Shown: in pieces, positions 8,497-17,888 of the stretch
How the letters are laid out: each line of letters begins with the position of its first letter
How positions within the stretch are numbered: the first letter of the stretch is position 1
Assembly (NCBI RefSeq): GCF_900105595.1
Contig: NZ_LT629784.1
Location: 3,286,001-3,350,000, forward strand
DNA: 64,000 nucleotides
Direction of reading: 5' to 3'
Origin: Stappia sp. ES.058
GTDB lineage: Bacteria > Pseudomonadota > Alphaproteobacteria > Rhizobiales > Stappiaceae
Translations under genes and position numbers: made by a program
The notes under the pieces: generated by a model
Told to the model about the DNA's origin: nothing
Database searches by the model: none
Seen by the model: only the letters and a program-made list of their open reading frames with translations

Positions 8497-9402
8497 ATGG
8501 CCCAGAACATTCCGGTTCTGAGTTCCGGCGAAGGCGGGCTCAGCCGATATCTGACCGAAATACGCAGGTTCCCCATGCTGGAACCGCAAGAAGAATACAT
8601 GCTCGCCAAGCGCTACAAGGAACATGAGGATCCGCAGGCGGCGGAACGCCTCGTGACCTCGCATCTGCGCCTGGTCGCCAAGATCGCCATGGGCTACCGC
8701 GGTTATGGCCTGCCGATTTCCGAGGTCGTCTCGGAAGGCAACGTCGGGCTGATGCAGGCGGTCAAGCGCTTCGAGCCGGACAAGGGATTCCGGCTCGCCA
8801 CCTACGCCATGTGGTGGATCAAGGCGGCGATCCAGGAATACATCCTGCGCTCCTGGTCGCTGGTCAAGATGGGCACCACCGCAAGCCAGAAACGTCTGTT
8901 CTTCAACCTGCGCCGCCTCAAGGGCAAGATCCAGGCGCTGGAGGAAGGCGACCTGAAGCCGGATCAGGTCTCCGAAATCGCCACAAAGCTGGGTGTCAGC
9001 GAGACCGACGTGATCTCGATGAACCGAAGGCTTGGAGGCGATGCCTCGCTTAACTCGCCGATCCGCGCGGATGCCGACAGCGGCGGCGAATGGCAGGACT
9101 GGCTTGTCGACGAGAGCGAAAGCCAGGAAACGCTCTACGCCAGGCAGGAAGAGCTGGACACGCGCCGCAAGCTGCTCGGCGACGCCATGGACGTGCTGAA
9201 CGAGCGCGAGCGGCGGATCTTCGAGGCCCGACGCCTGTCGGAAGACCCGATCACGCTGGAGGACCTCTCCACGGAATTCGGCGTCAGCCGCGAGCGCGTG
9301 CGCCAGATCGAGGTGCGCGCCTTCGAAAAGGTTCAAAAGGCCGTGCGTCGCGGCGCCAAGGAACTGGAACAGCGCCCCGCGGAACTCGCCGATCATCGCT
9401 GA
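8497..9402 (+). CDS. rpoH: RNA polymerase heat-shock sigma factor RpoH (sigma-32)
   Basis: The protein has 301 residues from the ATG at 8497, with GGGAGAAAGG upstream; an earlier in-frame start at 8419 would lie in the leader. Region 2 is complete (LRLVAKIAMGYRGYG, the core-binding LISEGNVGLM-like segment, and YAMWWIKAAIQEYILRSW). It is followed by the RpoH-specific box QKRLFFNLRRLK, which separates it from RpoD. Region 4 has the DNA-binding helix EFGVSRERVRQIEVRAFEK. It directs heat-shock and envelope-stress genes such as chaperones and proteases, for example ftsH. Alphaproteobacteria often have two rpoH copies; which one this is cannot be told here. Confidence 0.95.
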   Translation: MAQNIPVLSSGEGGLSRYLTEIRRFPMLEPQEEYMLAKRYKEHEDPQAAERLVTSHLRLVAKIAMGYRGYGLPISEVVSEGNVGLMQAVKRFEPDKGFRLATYAMWWIKAAIQEYILRSWSLVKMGTTASQKRLFFNLRRLKGKIQALEEGDLKPDQVSEIATKLGVSETDVISMNRRLGGDASLNSPIRADADSGGEWQDWLVDESESQETLYARQEELDTRRKLLGDAMDVLNERERRIFEARRLSEDPITLEDLSTEFGVSRERVRQIEVRAFEKVQKAVRRGAKELEQRPAELADHR

Positions 9403-9445
9403 TCCGCCGCGCTCCATGCCCTGCCAAAGCGGCAAACACCACAAC

Positions 9446-9481
9446 AATGCCCCGTCTTCTTGCAGGAGGCGGGGCATTTTT
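9446..9481 (+). terminator. Rho-independent terminator after rpoH
   Basis: AATGCCCC pairs with GGGGCATT across a 17-base loop, followed by TTTTT. It sits 44 bases past the rpoH stop codon. Confidence 0.85.
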
Positions 9482-9581
9482 CTAACGTGATCCTAGCGTC
9501 CACCCACGGCCAACAGCCAAGCCGGCTGGAGCAGGACGCAATCGCCGAGGGATGCCGCACGGTGCAGAAAGCGAAAGCCCA

Positions 9582-11765
9582 ATGCGGATGAACCGCCGCA
9601 AGCACCTCGCCGTTGCCGGCGTGGCCGGCGCCTTCCTGCTTCTGGTGACGCTGCTGCGCGCCATGGATCCCGCGTTCGTGGAAACCATCCGGCTGATGGG
9701 GTTCGACACCTATCAACGCCTCTGGCCCCGCGCCGAAAACGACTATCCCGTGCGTATCGTCGACATCGACGAGCGTTCGCTCGCCATCCACGGGCAATGG
9801 CCCTGGCGGCGCGACACGCTCGCCGACCTGACCGATGCGCTGGCGGAGATGGGGGCGGCCGTTGTCGCCTATGACGTGATCTTCGCGGAACCGGACAGGC
9901 TGTCGCCGCACCGCTATCTGCCAGAGCTTGAGGAAACCTCCGAACTCAAGGCGCAAGCCTTGCCAGACACCGACGCGGAGTTCGCCGAGGCGATCGCCCG
10001 CATGCCGGTGGTTCTCGGCTATGCCCTGCGCTCCGACGACAACGGCGGCACTCCGCAGTCCAAGGCCGGTTTCGCCTATGTCGGCAGCAATCCCATTGCC
10101 GGCCTGCCCGCTTTTCCCTCCGCCTTGAAAAGCCTCGATATGCTGGAGGCCCGTGCGGCCGGCAGCGGCAGCCTGAGCCTTTCGGCCCGCGACACCTCGG
10201 GAATTGTCCGACGCATTCCGATGCTGGTGACGAATGGCGAGGCCCTGTATCCCTCGCTGTCGATGGAGGCGCTGCGCGTCGCTCAGGGCGCCAGCAGCTA
10301 CATCGTGCGCAGTGCGGACGCCAGCGGCGAGATCGCCGCGGGCGGTGCCGCAGTGACCGAGGTGAAGGTTGGCGCGATACCCTTTCCCACCACGGCGCTC
10401 GGCGAGCTTTGGGTCTATTTCAACGCCGACCGCGAGGATCGCTACATTTCCGCCGCCGACGTGCTCGACCGCGACAAACGCGCCAGCGTCCAGCCCGAGG
10501 TCGAAGGCCGGATCATCTACATCGGAACCTCGGCGATCGGCCTGTTCGACATCCGCACAACCCCGCTTGGCGAACTCGTTCCAGGTGTCTCGGTTCATGC
10601 ACAGGCGACCGAACAGATCCTCTCCGGCGATTTTCTCTCACGTCCCGACTGGTCCTATGGCGCAGAGATCATCGCGACCTTCCTGCTCGGCCTGATCGTC
10701 ATCGCGCTTGTCCTCGCCTTCGGCGCCGGATGGGCGGCCCTCATCGGCGGAGGGGTCGCCGCCGCACTCTATGCGGGCGCCGCGCATCTTTTTCTGACGA
10801 AGGGCCTGCTGCTCGATCCGGTCTATCCCACCGCCGCGAACCTGTTCGTCTACGCCGCCGCGACCGCGCTCCTCTATGTGTTGACGGAGCGCGAAAAACA
10901 GTTCGTCCGGACAGCCTTTGGCCAGTATCTCGCGCCGGAAATGGTGCGCCGTCTCGAGAACGCACCGGATTCGCTGAAACTCGGTGGCGAGATGCGCGAC
11001 ATGACGATCCTCTTCATGGACGTGCGCGGCTTCACGCCGATTTCCGAACAACTCACGCCGACGGAGGTGGTCGCTTTCCTGAATGCGCTGCTTTCGCCAC
11101 TCAGCGAAGAGATCCAACGTCACGGCGGCACGATCGACAAATACATCGGCGACAGCATCATGGCTTTCTGGAATGCCCCGATGGAGGTGGAGGACCATGC
11201 CCGCAAGGCAGCGCAGGCCGCACTGGCAATGCTCCGCGTCGTGGACGACCTGAATGAAAGCGATGCCTTCGGGTTCAAGGCACGCAACATGCCCAAGACC
11301 ACCGTGCAAATCGGCGTCGGACTGAACAGCGGCCAAGCCTGCGTCGGCAACATGGGGTCAAACCGGCGGTTCAACTACTCGGTGATCGGCGATGCGGTGA
11401 ACATCGCTGCACGGATCGAATCGAGCTGCAAGGCTGTGGGCGCAGACTGCGTCGTGTCGCAGGCAACCGCCCTCGCCGCGCCCGACTTCGCGATGCTGGA
11501 CGCCGGCGCCATCCCGCTGAAAGGCAAGAGCGTGCCGATCAGTCTCTTCGCGCTCGCCGGCGATCCGGACTATGCCGCTACACCCGCGTTCGCGGATCTT
11601 TCAAGCGCGCACGCCCGGATGATGCGTGCGGTCGCCACCGAGGATGCATCCGCTGCCCGCACGGCGCTTGACGCATGCCGTGCCTGCGCGCCGGCACATC
11701 TTGCGGCCTTCTACGACCGCTTAGAGGAGCGGATCGAGGCCATGGCGCCGGTGCTCGCGCGATAA
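9582..11765 (+). CDS. CHASE2-domain class III adenylate cyclase
   Basis: The membrane protein (about 727 residues) makes cyclic AMP. An N-terminal membrane helix (about residues 8-22) leads into an extracytoplasmic CHASE2 sensor domain (about 30-355; VRIVDIDERSLAIHGQWPWRR, IYIGTSAIGLFDIRTTPLG). Three membrane helices follow (about 360-445), then the class III catalytic domain. The metal-binding aspartates are D480 (FMDVRGFT) and D524 (DKYIGDSIMAFW). K520 and the Asp of GDAVNIAAR are the residue types that select adenine, so ATP rather than GTP is the likely substrate. The start is uncertain: ATG at 9582, 9588, or 9552 with GAGGG directly before it. No dedicated partner gene lies beside it. 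Confidence 0.9.
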   Translation: MRMNRRKHLAVAGVAGAFLLLVTLLRAMDPAFVETIRLMGFDTYQRLWPRAENDYPVRIVDIDERSLAIHGQWPWRRDTLADLTDALAEMGAAVVAYDVIFAEPDRLSPHRYLPELEETSELKAQALPDTDAEFAEAIARMPVVLGYALRSDDNGGTPQSKAGFAYVGSNPIAGLPAFPSALKSLDMLEARAAGSGSLSLSARDTSGIVRRIPMLVTNGEALYPSLSMEALRVAQGASSYIVRSADASGEIAAGGAAVTEVKVGAIPFPTTALGELWVYFNADREDRYISAADVLDRDKRASVQPEVEGRIIYIGTSAIGLFDIRTTPLGELVPGVSVHAQATEQILSGDFLSRPDWSYGAEIIATFLLGLIVIALVLAFGAGWAALIGGGVAAALYAGAAHLFLTKGLLLDPVYPTAANLFVYAAATALLYVLTEREKQFVRTAFGQYLAPEMVRRLENAPDSLKLGGEMRDMTILFMDVRGFTPISEQLTPTEVVAFLNALLSPLSEEIQRHGGTIDKYIGDSIMAFWNAPMEVEDHARKAAQAALAMLRVVDDLNESDAFGFKARNMPKTTVQIGVGLNSGQACVGNMGSNRRFNYSVIGDAVNIAARIESSCKAVGADCVVSQATALAAPDFAMLDAGAIPLKGKSVPISLFALAGDPDYAATPAFADLSSAHARMMRAVATEDASAARTALDACRACAPAHLAAFYDRLEERIEAMAPVLAR

Positions 11766-11777
11766 AAACGGGCGAGA

Positions 11778-12719
11778 TCAATTGCCTTCGCCACTTGGCT
11801 TCGACACCGGCCGGTCGCGCGGCGCGAACAGCTTGAACACCCGCCCGTCGAGCACGCAAAGACCCGCGAGCAGGATCGCCATGCCGGCAAACTGAACTCC
11901 GGAAAGCACCTCGCCGAGAAACGCCACGCCGATCGCGGTCGCCGTCACCGGCACCAGCAGAGTGACCAGCGAGGCATTGGTGGCGCCGGCGTCGCGCAGC
12001 AGCCGGAAATAGATCAGATAGGCGAAGGCCGTGCACAGCACACCAAGCAGAGCCATGGCGATCCAGCCCTGTGTGCTCGTCTGTGCCGCGCTCCAACCCG
12101 CACCTTGCCAGGTCGATGCCTGCCAGAAGGCCAGCGGCGCCATCAGCAGCGTCGAGCCGGTCAACTGGCCCGCGGCCGCAACCAGGATGGAGACACCGGA
12201 GAATCGCCGGGCGAAAGTTGCTGCGAACGCATAAGACAGGGCCGCCCCGAGGAACAGCATCTTTGCCCACAGCGGTTCCGTGCCGATGCCGAACAGACCC
12301 GGCGACAGCAGGACCGCGACCCCGACAAACCCGAGACAGATGCCGGCCACGCGATGGGCCTTGAGCACCTCTTGCGAAAACACCAGCGAGGCGACGATGA
12401 CGGTGAAGATCGGCGTCGTCCCGTTGAGGATCGAGGCGAGGCTGGCGGTGACCTCGGTCTGGCCCCAGAATATCAACGAAAACGGAATGGCGTTGTTCAG
12501 GAGACCCATCACCAGAAAGGCGAAGAGCATGCCGGGAGCCACGGGAAACCGCAGGCCACGGAGCCGCAGGATCGCATGCAAGACGACTGCGGCGATGGCG
12601 ACCCGCGCAAACACAAGAACAAACGGCGGGATCTCGGCCACCGCAAGCTTGGCAAGCGGAAAGGTGCCGCCCCAGATCAGGGCAAGCAGGCAAAGCAACA
12701 ACCAGTTTTTCAGGCTCAT
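11778..12719 (-). CDS. EamA/DMT-family permease
   Basis: An inner-membrane transporter of 313 residues with two EamA repeats, each of about five hydrophobic helices (roughly residues 5-135 and 150-290). The first repeat shows WGGTFPLAKLAVAEIPPF and the helix-4/5 segment ASILNGTTPIFTVIVA typical of RhaT/YdcZ-like drug and metabolite exporters. The substrate cannot be read from sequence. The start is the ATG at 12719; an upstream in-frame extension to 12842 lacks family similarity. It is divergent from an MFS gene across a 420-base region rich in inverted repeats. Confidence 0.88.
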   Translation of the reverse strand: MSLKNWLLLCLLALIWGGTFPLAKLAVAEIPPFVLVFARVAIAAVVLHAILRLRGLRFPVAPGMLFAFLVMGLLNNAIPFSLIFWGQTEVTASLASILNGTTPIFTVIVASLVFSQEVLKAHRVAGICLGFVGVAVLLSPGLFGIGTEPLWAKMLFLGAALSYAFAATFARRFSGVSILVAAAGQLTGSTLLMAPLAFWQASTWQGAGWSAAQTSTQGWIAMALLGVLCTAFAYLIYFRLLRDAGATNASLVTLLVPVTATAIGVAFLGEVLSGVQFAGMAILLAGLCVLDGRVFKLFAPRDRPVSKPSGEGN

Positions 12720-12947
12720 AAGGGTCAGTCCCGACAATGGCGGTGTTTGCGCGAGGGGCGCAGCAAGGATGTCAGCGATAGCACCCCCAGCCGCACACCG
12801 ACACCCGGTTTGCGATTGCGCCGTTTCCTGCAACCGACGCAATGCAGCCGGGCGAAAACAGCAGGACGATCAGACTTGTCCGCCTCCGCGATCCCGGTCA
12901 GGATCGATAGTTGCGCCATCCTGCCAGCGACCCGGACCTCGTTACCC

Positions 12948-12999
12948 GAATCTGAAGTTCGTCTCATTGTCCGGCTCGCTCTGAACGAAACTCAGATTC
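12948..12999. repeat. Inverted repeat in DMT/MFS intergenic region, with a distant partial copy
   Basis: GAATCTGAAGTTCGT near 12948 is repeated inverted as ACGAAACTCAGATTC near 12999 (two mismatches). The left arm and its extension TTCGTCTCATTGTCCGGC recur inverted at about 28089-28117, with about 20 of 23 bases matching. Function is unknown: a small dispersed element or a shared operator. Confidence 0.55.
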
Positions 13000-13029
13000 A
13001 AAAGGGTGGCGAGCAAATATAGATTTCCA

Positions 13030-13101
13030 GTGTGGTTTTCGAATTTGAAATTCGCACCGGAGGTTGCCGCAGCATTTAGACGAATTTCAAATTCACCACA
13101 C
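13030..13101. promoter_or_regulatory. Two palindromic sites forming a larger inverted repeat before the MFS gene
   Basis: The site CGAATTTGAAATTCG (13040-13054) is a perfect palindrome around one central base. A second site (13081-13095) repeats it with one end changed. The flanks GTGTGG (13030-13035) and CCACAC (13096-13101) extend the pair into a large inverted repeat with a 26-base loop. The spacing, 39-86 bases before the MFS start codon, suits an operator for a dimeric regulator; a hairpin or MITE-like remnant is the alternative. No regulator gene lies next to it. Confidence 0.55.
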
Positions 13102-13139
13102 TCGAGGGTCGCCCTCCCGCGAAAAGCTGCTTGTCCCCA

Positions 13140-14411
13140 ATGCCCGACAGCCCTGCCCCGAATTCTCCGCGCCCGCTGCTCGTCCGGCTGGTGCCGCTGC
13201 TGTTGGCCGCGGCGCTCCTGCTTGGCGCCAACGGCCTGGCGATGACCGTGATCGCGGTGCGCGCCCGCGATGGCGGACTGTCCGACACGATGATCGGCCT
13301 GTTCGGCTCGGCCTATTACGCCGGTTTCATCGCCAGCGTTCTGCTGGCCCCGGGGCTGGTCCGGCGCGTGGGTCACATCCGGGTCTTCACCGCGTTTGCC
13401 TCGCTTGGCGCGATCGCCGTGCTGGCCCTCCTGCTGAGCGATCCGGGACCCGTCTGGACCGGCTTGCGGTTCCTGAGCGGGGCGGCGTTTTGCGGCACCG
13501 CGATGGTGCTGGAAAGCTGGCTGAACGCACTTGCCTCGAACGCGGAGCGCGGCCGCATCCTGAGCATTTACCGGATTGTCGATCTGGCGGCGGTCACCGG
13601 CGGCCAGTTCCTGCTGCCGGCCTTCGGCGCCAACGGAACCGAGATCCTTGTCATCATCGCCCTGCTGTTTTGCAGCGCACTGATCCCGGTCTCATTGGCC
13701 CGCGAGGACAATCCGCCAATGGCCGAGAAAAGCGGCCCGGTGAACTTCCTCGCCCTGTGGACGATCTCCCCGGTCGCGGCCGCGGGCTGCCTGACCATCG
13801 GACTGACCAATGGCGCCTTCCGCACTGTCGGCCCCGTCTACGCACAGGCCGTCGGCCTCGGGACCGAGAGCCTGGCGTTCTTCATCAGCTTGTGGGTGAT
13901 CGCCGGCGCGCTGTTTCAATATCCGCTCGGCTGGGCCTCAGACCGCATCGACCGGCGCTACGTGCTCCTGCTGGCGACCGCCGGCGCAGGCCTCTCCTGC
14001 GCGCTTCTGGCAGGCGTCGTCTCGCCGATCGCGATCTTCATCGGCGGCTTCCTCTTCGGCGGCTTCGCCCTGCCGCTCTATTCGCTCTCCGCCGCACATG
14101 CCAACGATCACGCGCGACCCGGGCAATTCGTCGAACTGGCCGCCGGCCTGACCATGTTCTTCGCCATCGGCGCGATGGCCGGACCGCTGGTTGCCTCGCT
14201 GGTGATGGAGCGCTTCGGCCCCTCGGCATTTTTCGTCTATACGGCAAGCCTGCATCTCGCCTTCGTCGGCTTTGTCATCCTGCGCCTGGCCTCACGCGAT
14301 GCCGTCCCGGCCGAGCGCCGCAAACGCTTCGTCTGGCTTTTGCGCAACTCGCCGGCGATCTTCCGTCTTGCACGCACGGGTCGCAAAGCAGGGCGAAGCG
14401 CCAAACCCTGA
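13140..14411 (+). CDS. Major facilitator superfamily transporter
   Basis: The product has about 423 residues and twelve hydrophobic segments. It shows the MFS loop pattern between helices 2 and 3 ([16 protein letters not shown]) and a repeat of it between helices 8 and 9 ([17 protein letters not shown]). The fold resembles YcaD-type permeases of unknown substrate. The start is the ATG at 13140; a TTG three codons earlier is possible. The C-terminus is cytoplasmic and basic ([12 protein letters not shown]). The paired palindromes directly upstream suggest regulation by a dedicated repressor. It is followed by a likely terminator and then purA. Confidence 0.88.
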   Translation: MPDSPAPNSPRPLLVRLVPLLLAAALLLGANGLAMTVIAVRARDGGLSDTMIGLFGSAYYAGFIASVLLAPGLVRRVGHIRVFTAFASLGAIAVLALLLSDPGPVWTGLRFLSGAAFCGTAMVLESWLNALASNAERGRILSIYRIVDLAAVTGGQFLLPAFGANGTEILVIIALLFCSALIPVSLAREDNPPMAEKSGPVNFLALWTISPVAAAGCLTIGLTNGAFRTVGPVYAQAVGLGTESLAFFISLWVIAGALFQYPLGWASDRIDRRYVLLLATAGAGLSCALLAGVVSPIAIFIGGFLFGGFALPLYSLSAAHANDHARPGQFVELAAGLTMFFAIGAMAGPLVASLVMERFGPSAFFVYTASLHLAFVGFVILRLASRDAVPAERRKRFVWLLRNSPAIFRLARTGRKAGRSAKP

Positions 14412-14491
14412 AAATCGCTGGACCGGACGACGCATTTCCCGGCGAAAGACTCGTCAGGGCGGATCGGCTTGGGTATAGTCCGCGCGCTCTT

Positions 14492-14516
14492 CCCCGGTTC
14501 GCAGGCCGGGGATTTT
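14492..14516 (+). terminator. Possible terminator after the MFS gene
   Basis: CCCCGG and CCGGGG pair across an eight-base loop and are followed by ATTTT. The T-run is short, so termination may be partial. Confidence 0.5.
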
Positions 14517-14647
14517 CGTGTGCGCGGGTCCGGACCTCGGACCGCCATCATCATCCGCGCGGCGTATCACCGCGCACTGAACCTGTCGTCCGCGCCGGTC
14601 GTGACCGCGCGGTGTGGCTGAAACGCCTTTTAGGGAACGCGAATACC

Positions 14648-15940
<1,293 letters not shown>

Positions 15941-16001
15941 GGCTTAAAAACAGGGTCCGCGAGTCGCGGCGGACCCGCTGCGGCGACGGCGAGTTGAGCA
16001 T

Positions 16002-17750
16002 ATGGCAGACTATTATCCGGTTTTGAAGAAGACCGTTGCTGCGCTTCCGGAAAACACCGGGGCAGCGCGACGGGAAATCTATCAGCGCGCTCGAAAAGCC
16101 ATCGTCGCCCAGCTGAAAGGTTACGATCCTCCGCTGTCACCGTCGGAAATCACCGCCGAGCAGTTGCGCCTTGAGGAATCGATCCGCAAGGTCGAGGCGG
16201 AAGCCGCGCGTGAAACGCTGGGTTACAGCCAGCCGTCGTCCGCCGCGGCACCGGCGGCCGCTCCGAAACCGCCGGCCCCCAAGGCCCCGGATCAGGATGC
16301 GCCGGCCCCGAAGGCGACGACCGAACGCAGCACAGCCACACCTGCGCAAGGCCCCCCCGAACCGAAAGCCCCGGTCGCTGCTCCACGGATAGAGACGCCC
16401 CCCACCGCCGCAGCCGGTGAAGCGCCCGCTGGACCGGACACGCTGAAAAGCGCAATCGACGACGCCCGCAAGCTCGGCTCTGCAGCAGACAGCGCAGGTC
16501 GCAGCGCCCGCAATGCGCTCGACGGACAACACGGCGATACGCAAAAGCGTGAACCCACGCTCGCCACTCCGGAACCGGAAGCAGCCCCGTCCGGCCCCGC
16601 CGCACGGCGCAAGAGACCAAACGAGGTCGACGGGCACACGCTCTCCGGATCGGGGGGGCGTCCGTTGCCGCCGATCGACAGTGCGACACACGGGTCGCGC
16701 CTGCCGACACTCCTCGGCGGCATCGCGCTGCTGCTTCTCGTCGTCGGCATTGGAGCCGTCGGCTATTCGCAGCGCGACACCCTGAGCGCGTTCTTCGCAG
16801 CCGATGAGAGCACCACGACGGCGAGCGCTCCGGACGCGCAGGACACATCCGAGACACCCGAGGAAACGGAAGGCTCCCGCAAGAACGCAGCCCGCCTCCT
16901 GGACAACGGGGAAACCGCGATCGCGCCCGACGCGCGCAGCGTCACCACCACCCGGATCACGCCCAACGACCCGCAGGACCCGCTCGCCCCTGGCGCGACA
17001 CCCCAGCAGACGCCCGAAGAAACATCCGGCGTACGCAGCGTGACGCCGGAGGATCCGGCCGAGACAGACCAGCCGGAAATCAGCCAGGCGCCCCAACCCG
17101 CGGAGCCCTCCGCACCGGCTGAAGAGACCACCACGCCAGCCGAAGAAGCGACAGCACCGGCCGACCCCCCCGCGCCCTCGCAACCCGCGCCCGCGACGCA
17201 AGGTGCGCCGGTGGCGCAACGGGCCTTCCTCTATGAAGAGGGTGTGGAGTCGGGAAGCGCGGGACAGGCCTCGTCGGGACAGACCGTCTGGAGCGTCGGC
17301 GAGGAAACCATCGACGGACGCACGGAAACAGTGCTGCGCATGCGCATCGAGGTGCCGGAGCGCAGCATCGTGGCAAACCTGTCACTGCGGCCGAACCGCG
17401 ACGACACACTCCCGGCCAGCCATCTGCTCGAGGTCCGTTTCGAGCTGCCGCAGAATTTCACGGGCCAGGGCGTCGCAGAGGTCCCGGGTCTTGTCATGAA
17501 GACAACCGAAGAAGCCCGCGGAGACGCACTCATCGGCGCCTCCGTCAAGGTTGCCGACGGGTTCTTCTGGGTCGCGCTGTCGAACATTCCGGACGAACGC
17601 GAACGCAACCTGACGCTTTTGCAGGAACGCGGCTGGATCGATCTTCCGATGCTCTACGAGAACCGCAAGCGCGCCATCCTGACGCTGGAAAAGGGCACGC
17701 CGGGAACGCGCGCCGTCGAACAGGCGGTCACCGCCTGGCGCTCGGAATAG
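16002..17750 (+). CDS. Large single-pass membrane protein of unknown function downstream of purA
   Basis: The protein has 582 residues. A short conserved N-terminal domain (about 1-75; YYPVLKKTVAALPENTGAAR, IYQRARKAIVAQL) is predicted helical and cytoplasmic. A long Ala/Pro/Glu-rich disordered stretch follows (about 75-230), then one membrane segment (about 234-256, LPTLLGGIALLLLVVGIGAV), a second disordered acidic region (260-405), and a compact C-terminal domain (about 405-582; AFLYEEGVES, TVWSVGEETIDGRTETVLRM, then NLSLRPNRDDTLPASH). I recognise the arrangement from uncharacterised Hyphomicrobiales proteins near purA but cannot assign a function. The topology suggests that it links a cytoplasmic module to a periplasmic beta-rich domain. 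Confidence 0.75.
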   Translation: MADYYPVLKKTVAALPENTGAARREIYQRARKAIVAQLKGYDPPLSPSEITAEQLRLEESIRKVEAEAARETLGYSQPSSAAAPAAAPKPPAPKAPDQDAPAPKATTERSTATPAQGPPEPKAPVAAPRIETPPTAAAGEAPAGPDTLKSAIDDARKLGSAADSAGRSARNALDGQHGDTQKREPTLATPEPEAAPSGPAARRKRPNEVDGHTLSGSGGRPLPPIDSATHGSRLPTLLGGIALLLLVVGIGAVGYSQRDTLSAFFAADESTTTASAPDAQDTSETPEETEGSRKNAARLLDNGETAIAPDARSVTTTRITPNDPQDPLAPGATPQQTPEETSGVRSVTPEDPAETDQPEISQAPQPAEPSAPAEETTTPAEEATAPADPPAPSQPAPATQGAPVAQRAFLYEEGVESGSAGQASSGQTVWSVGEETIDGRTETVLRMRIEVPERSIVANLSLRPNRDDTLPASHLLEVRFELPQNFTGQGVAEVPGLVMKTTEEARGDALIGASVKVADGFFWVALSNIPDERERNLTLLQERGWIDLPMLYENRKRAILTLEKGTPGTRAVEQAVTAWRSE

Positions 17751-17806
17751 GCAGAGCCCCGCTTTGCTGGCCCGCCGCCACGGCGGGCGCATGAGACGCG
17801 ACATGC

Positions 17807-17840
17807 AAAAGGCCGGATGGATCCCCATCCGGCCTTTTTT
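17807..17840. terminator. Bidirectional terminator between the purA-side gene and serA
   Basis: AAAAGGCCGGATGG and CCATCCGGCCTTTT form a perfect 14-base stem with a four-base loop and T-runs on both strands. It serves the plus-strand gene ending at 17750 and the minus-strand serA ending at 17889. Confidence 0.92.
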
Positions 17841-17888
17841 CCAGCAACATCACGCAAGCGGCAGCGCGATGCAGGCAGCCCTTGCCGC

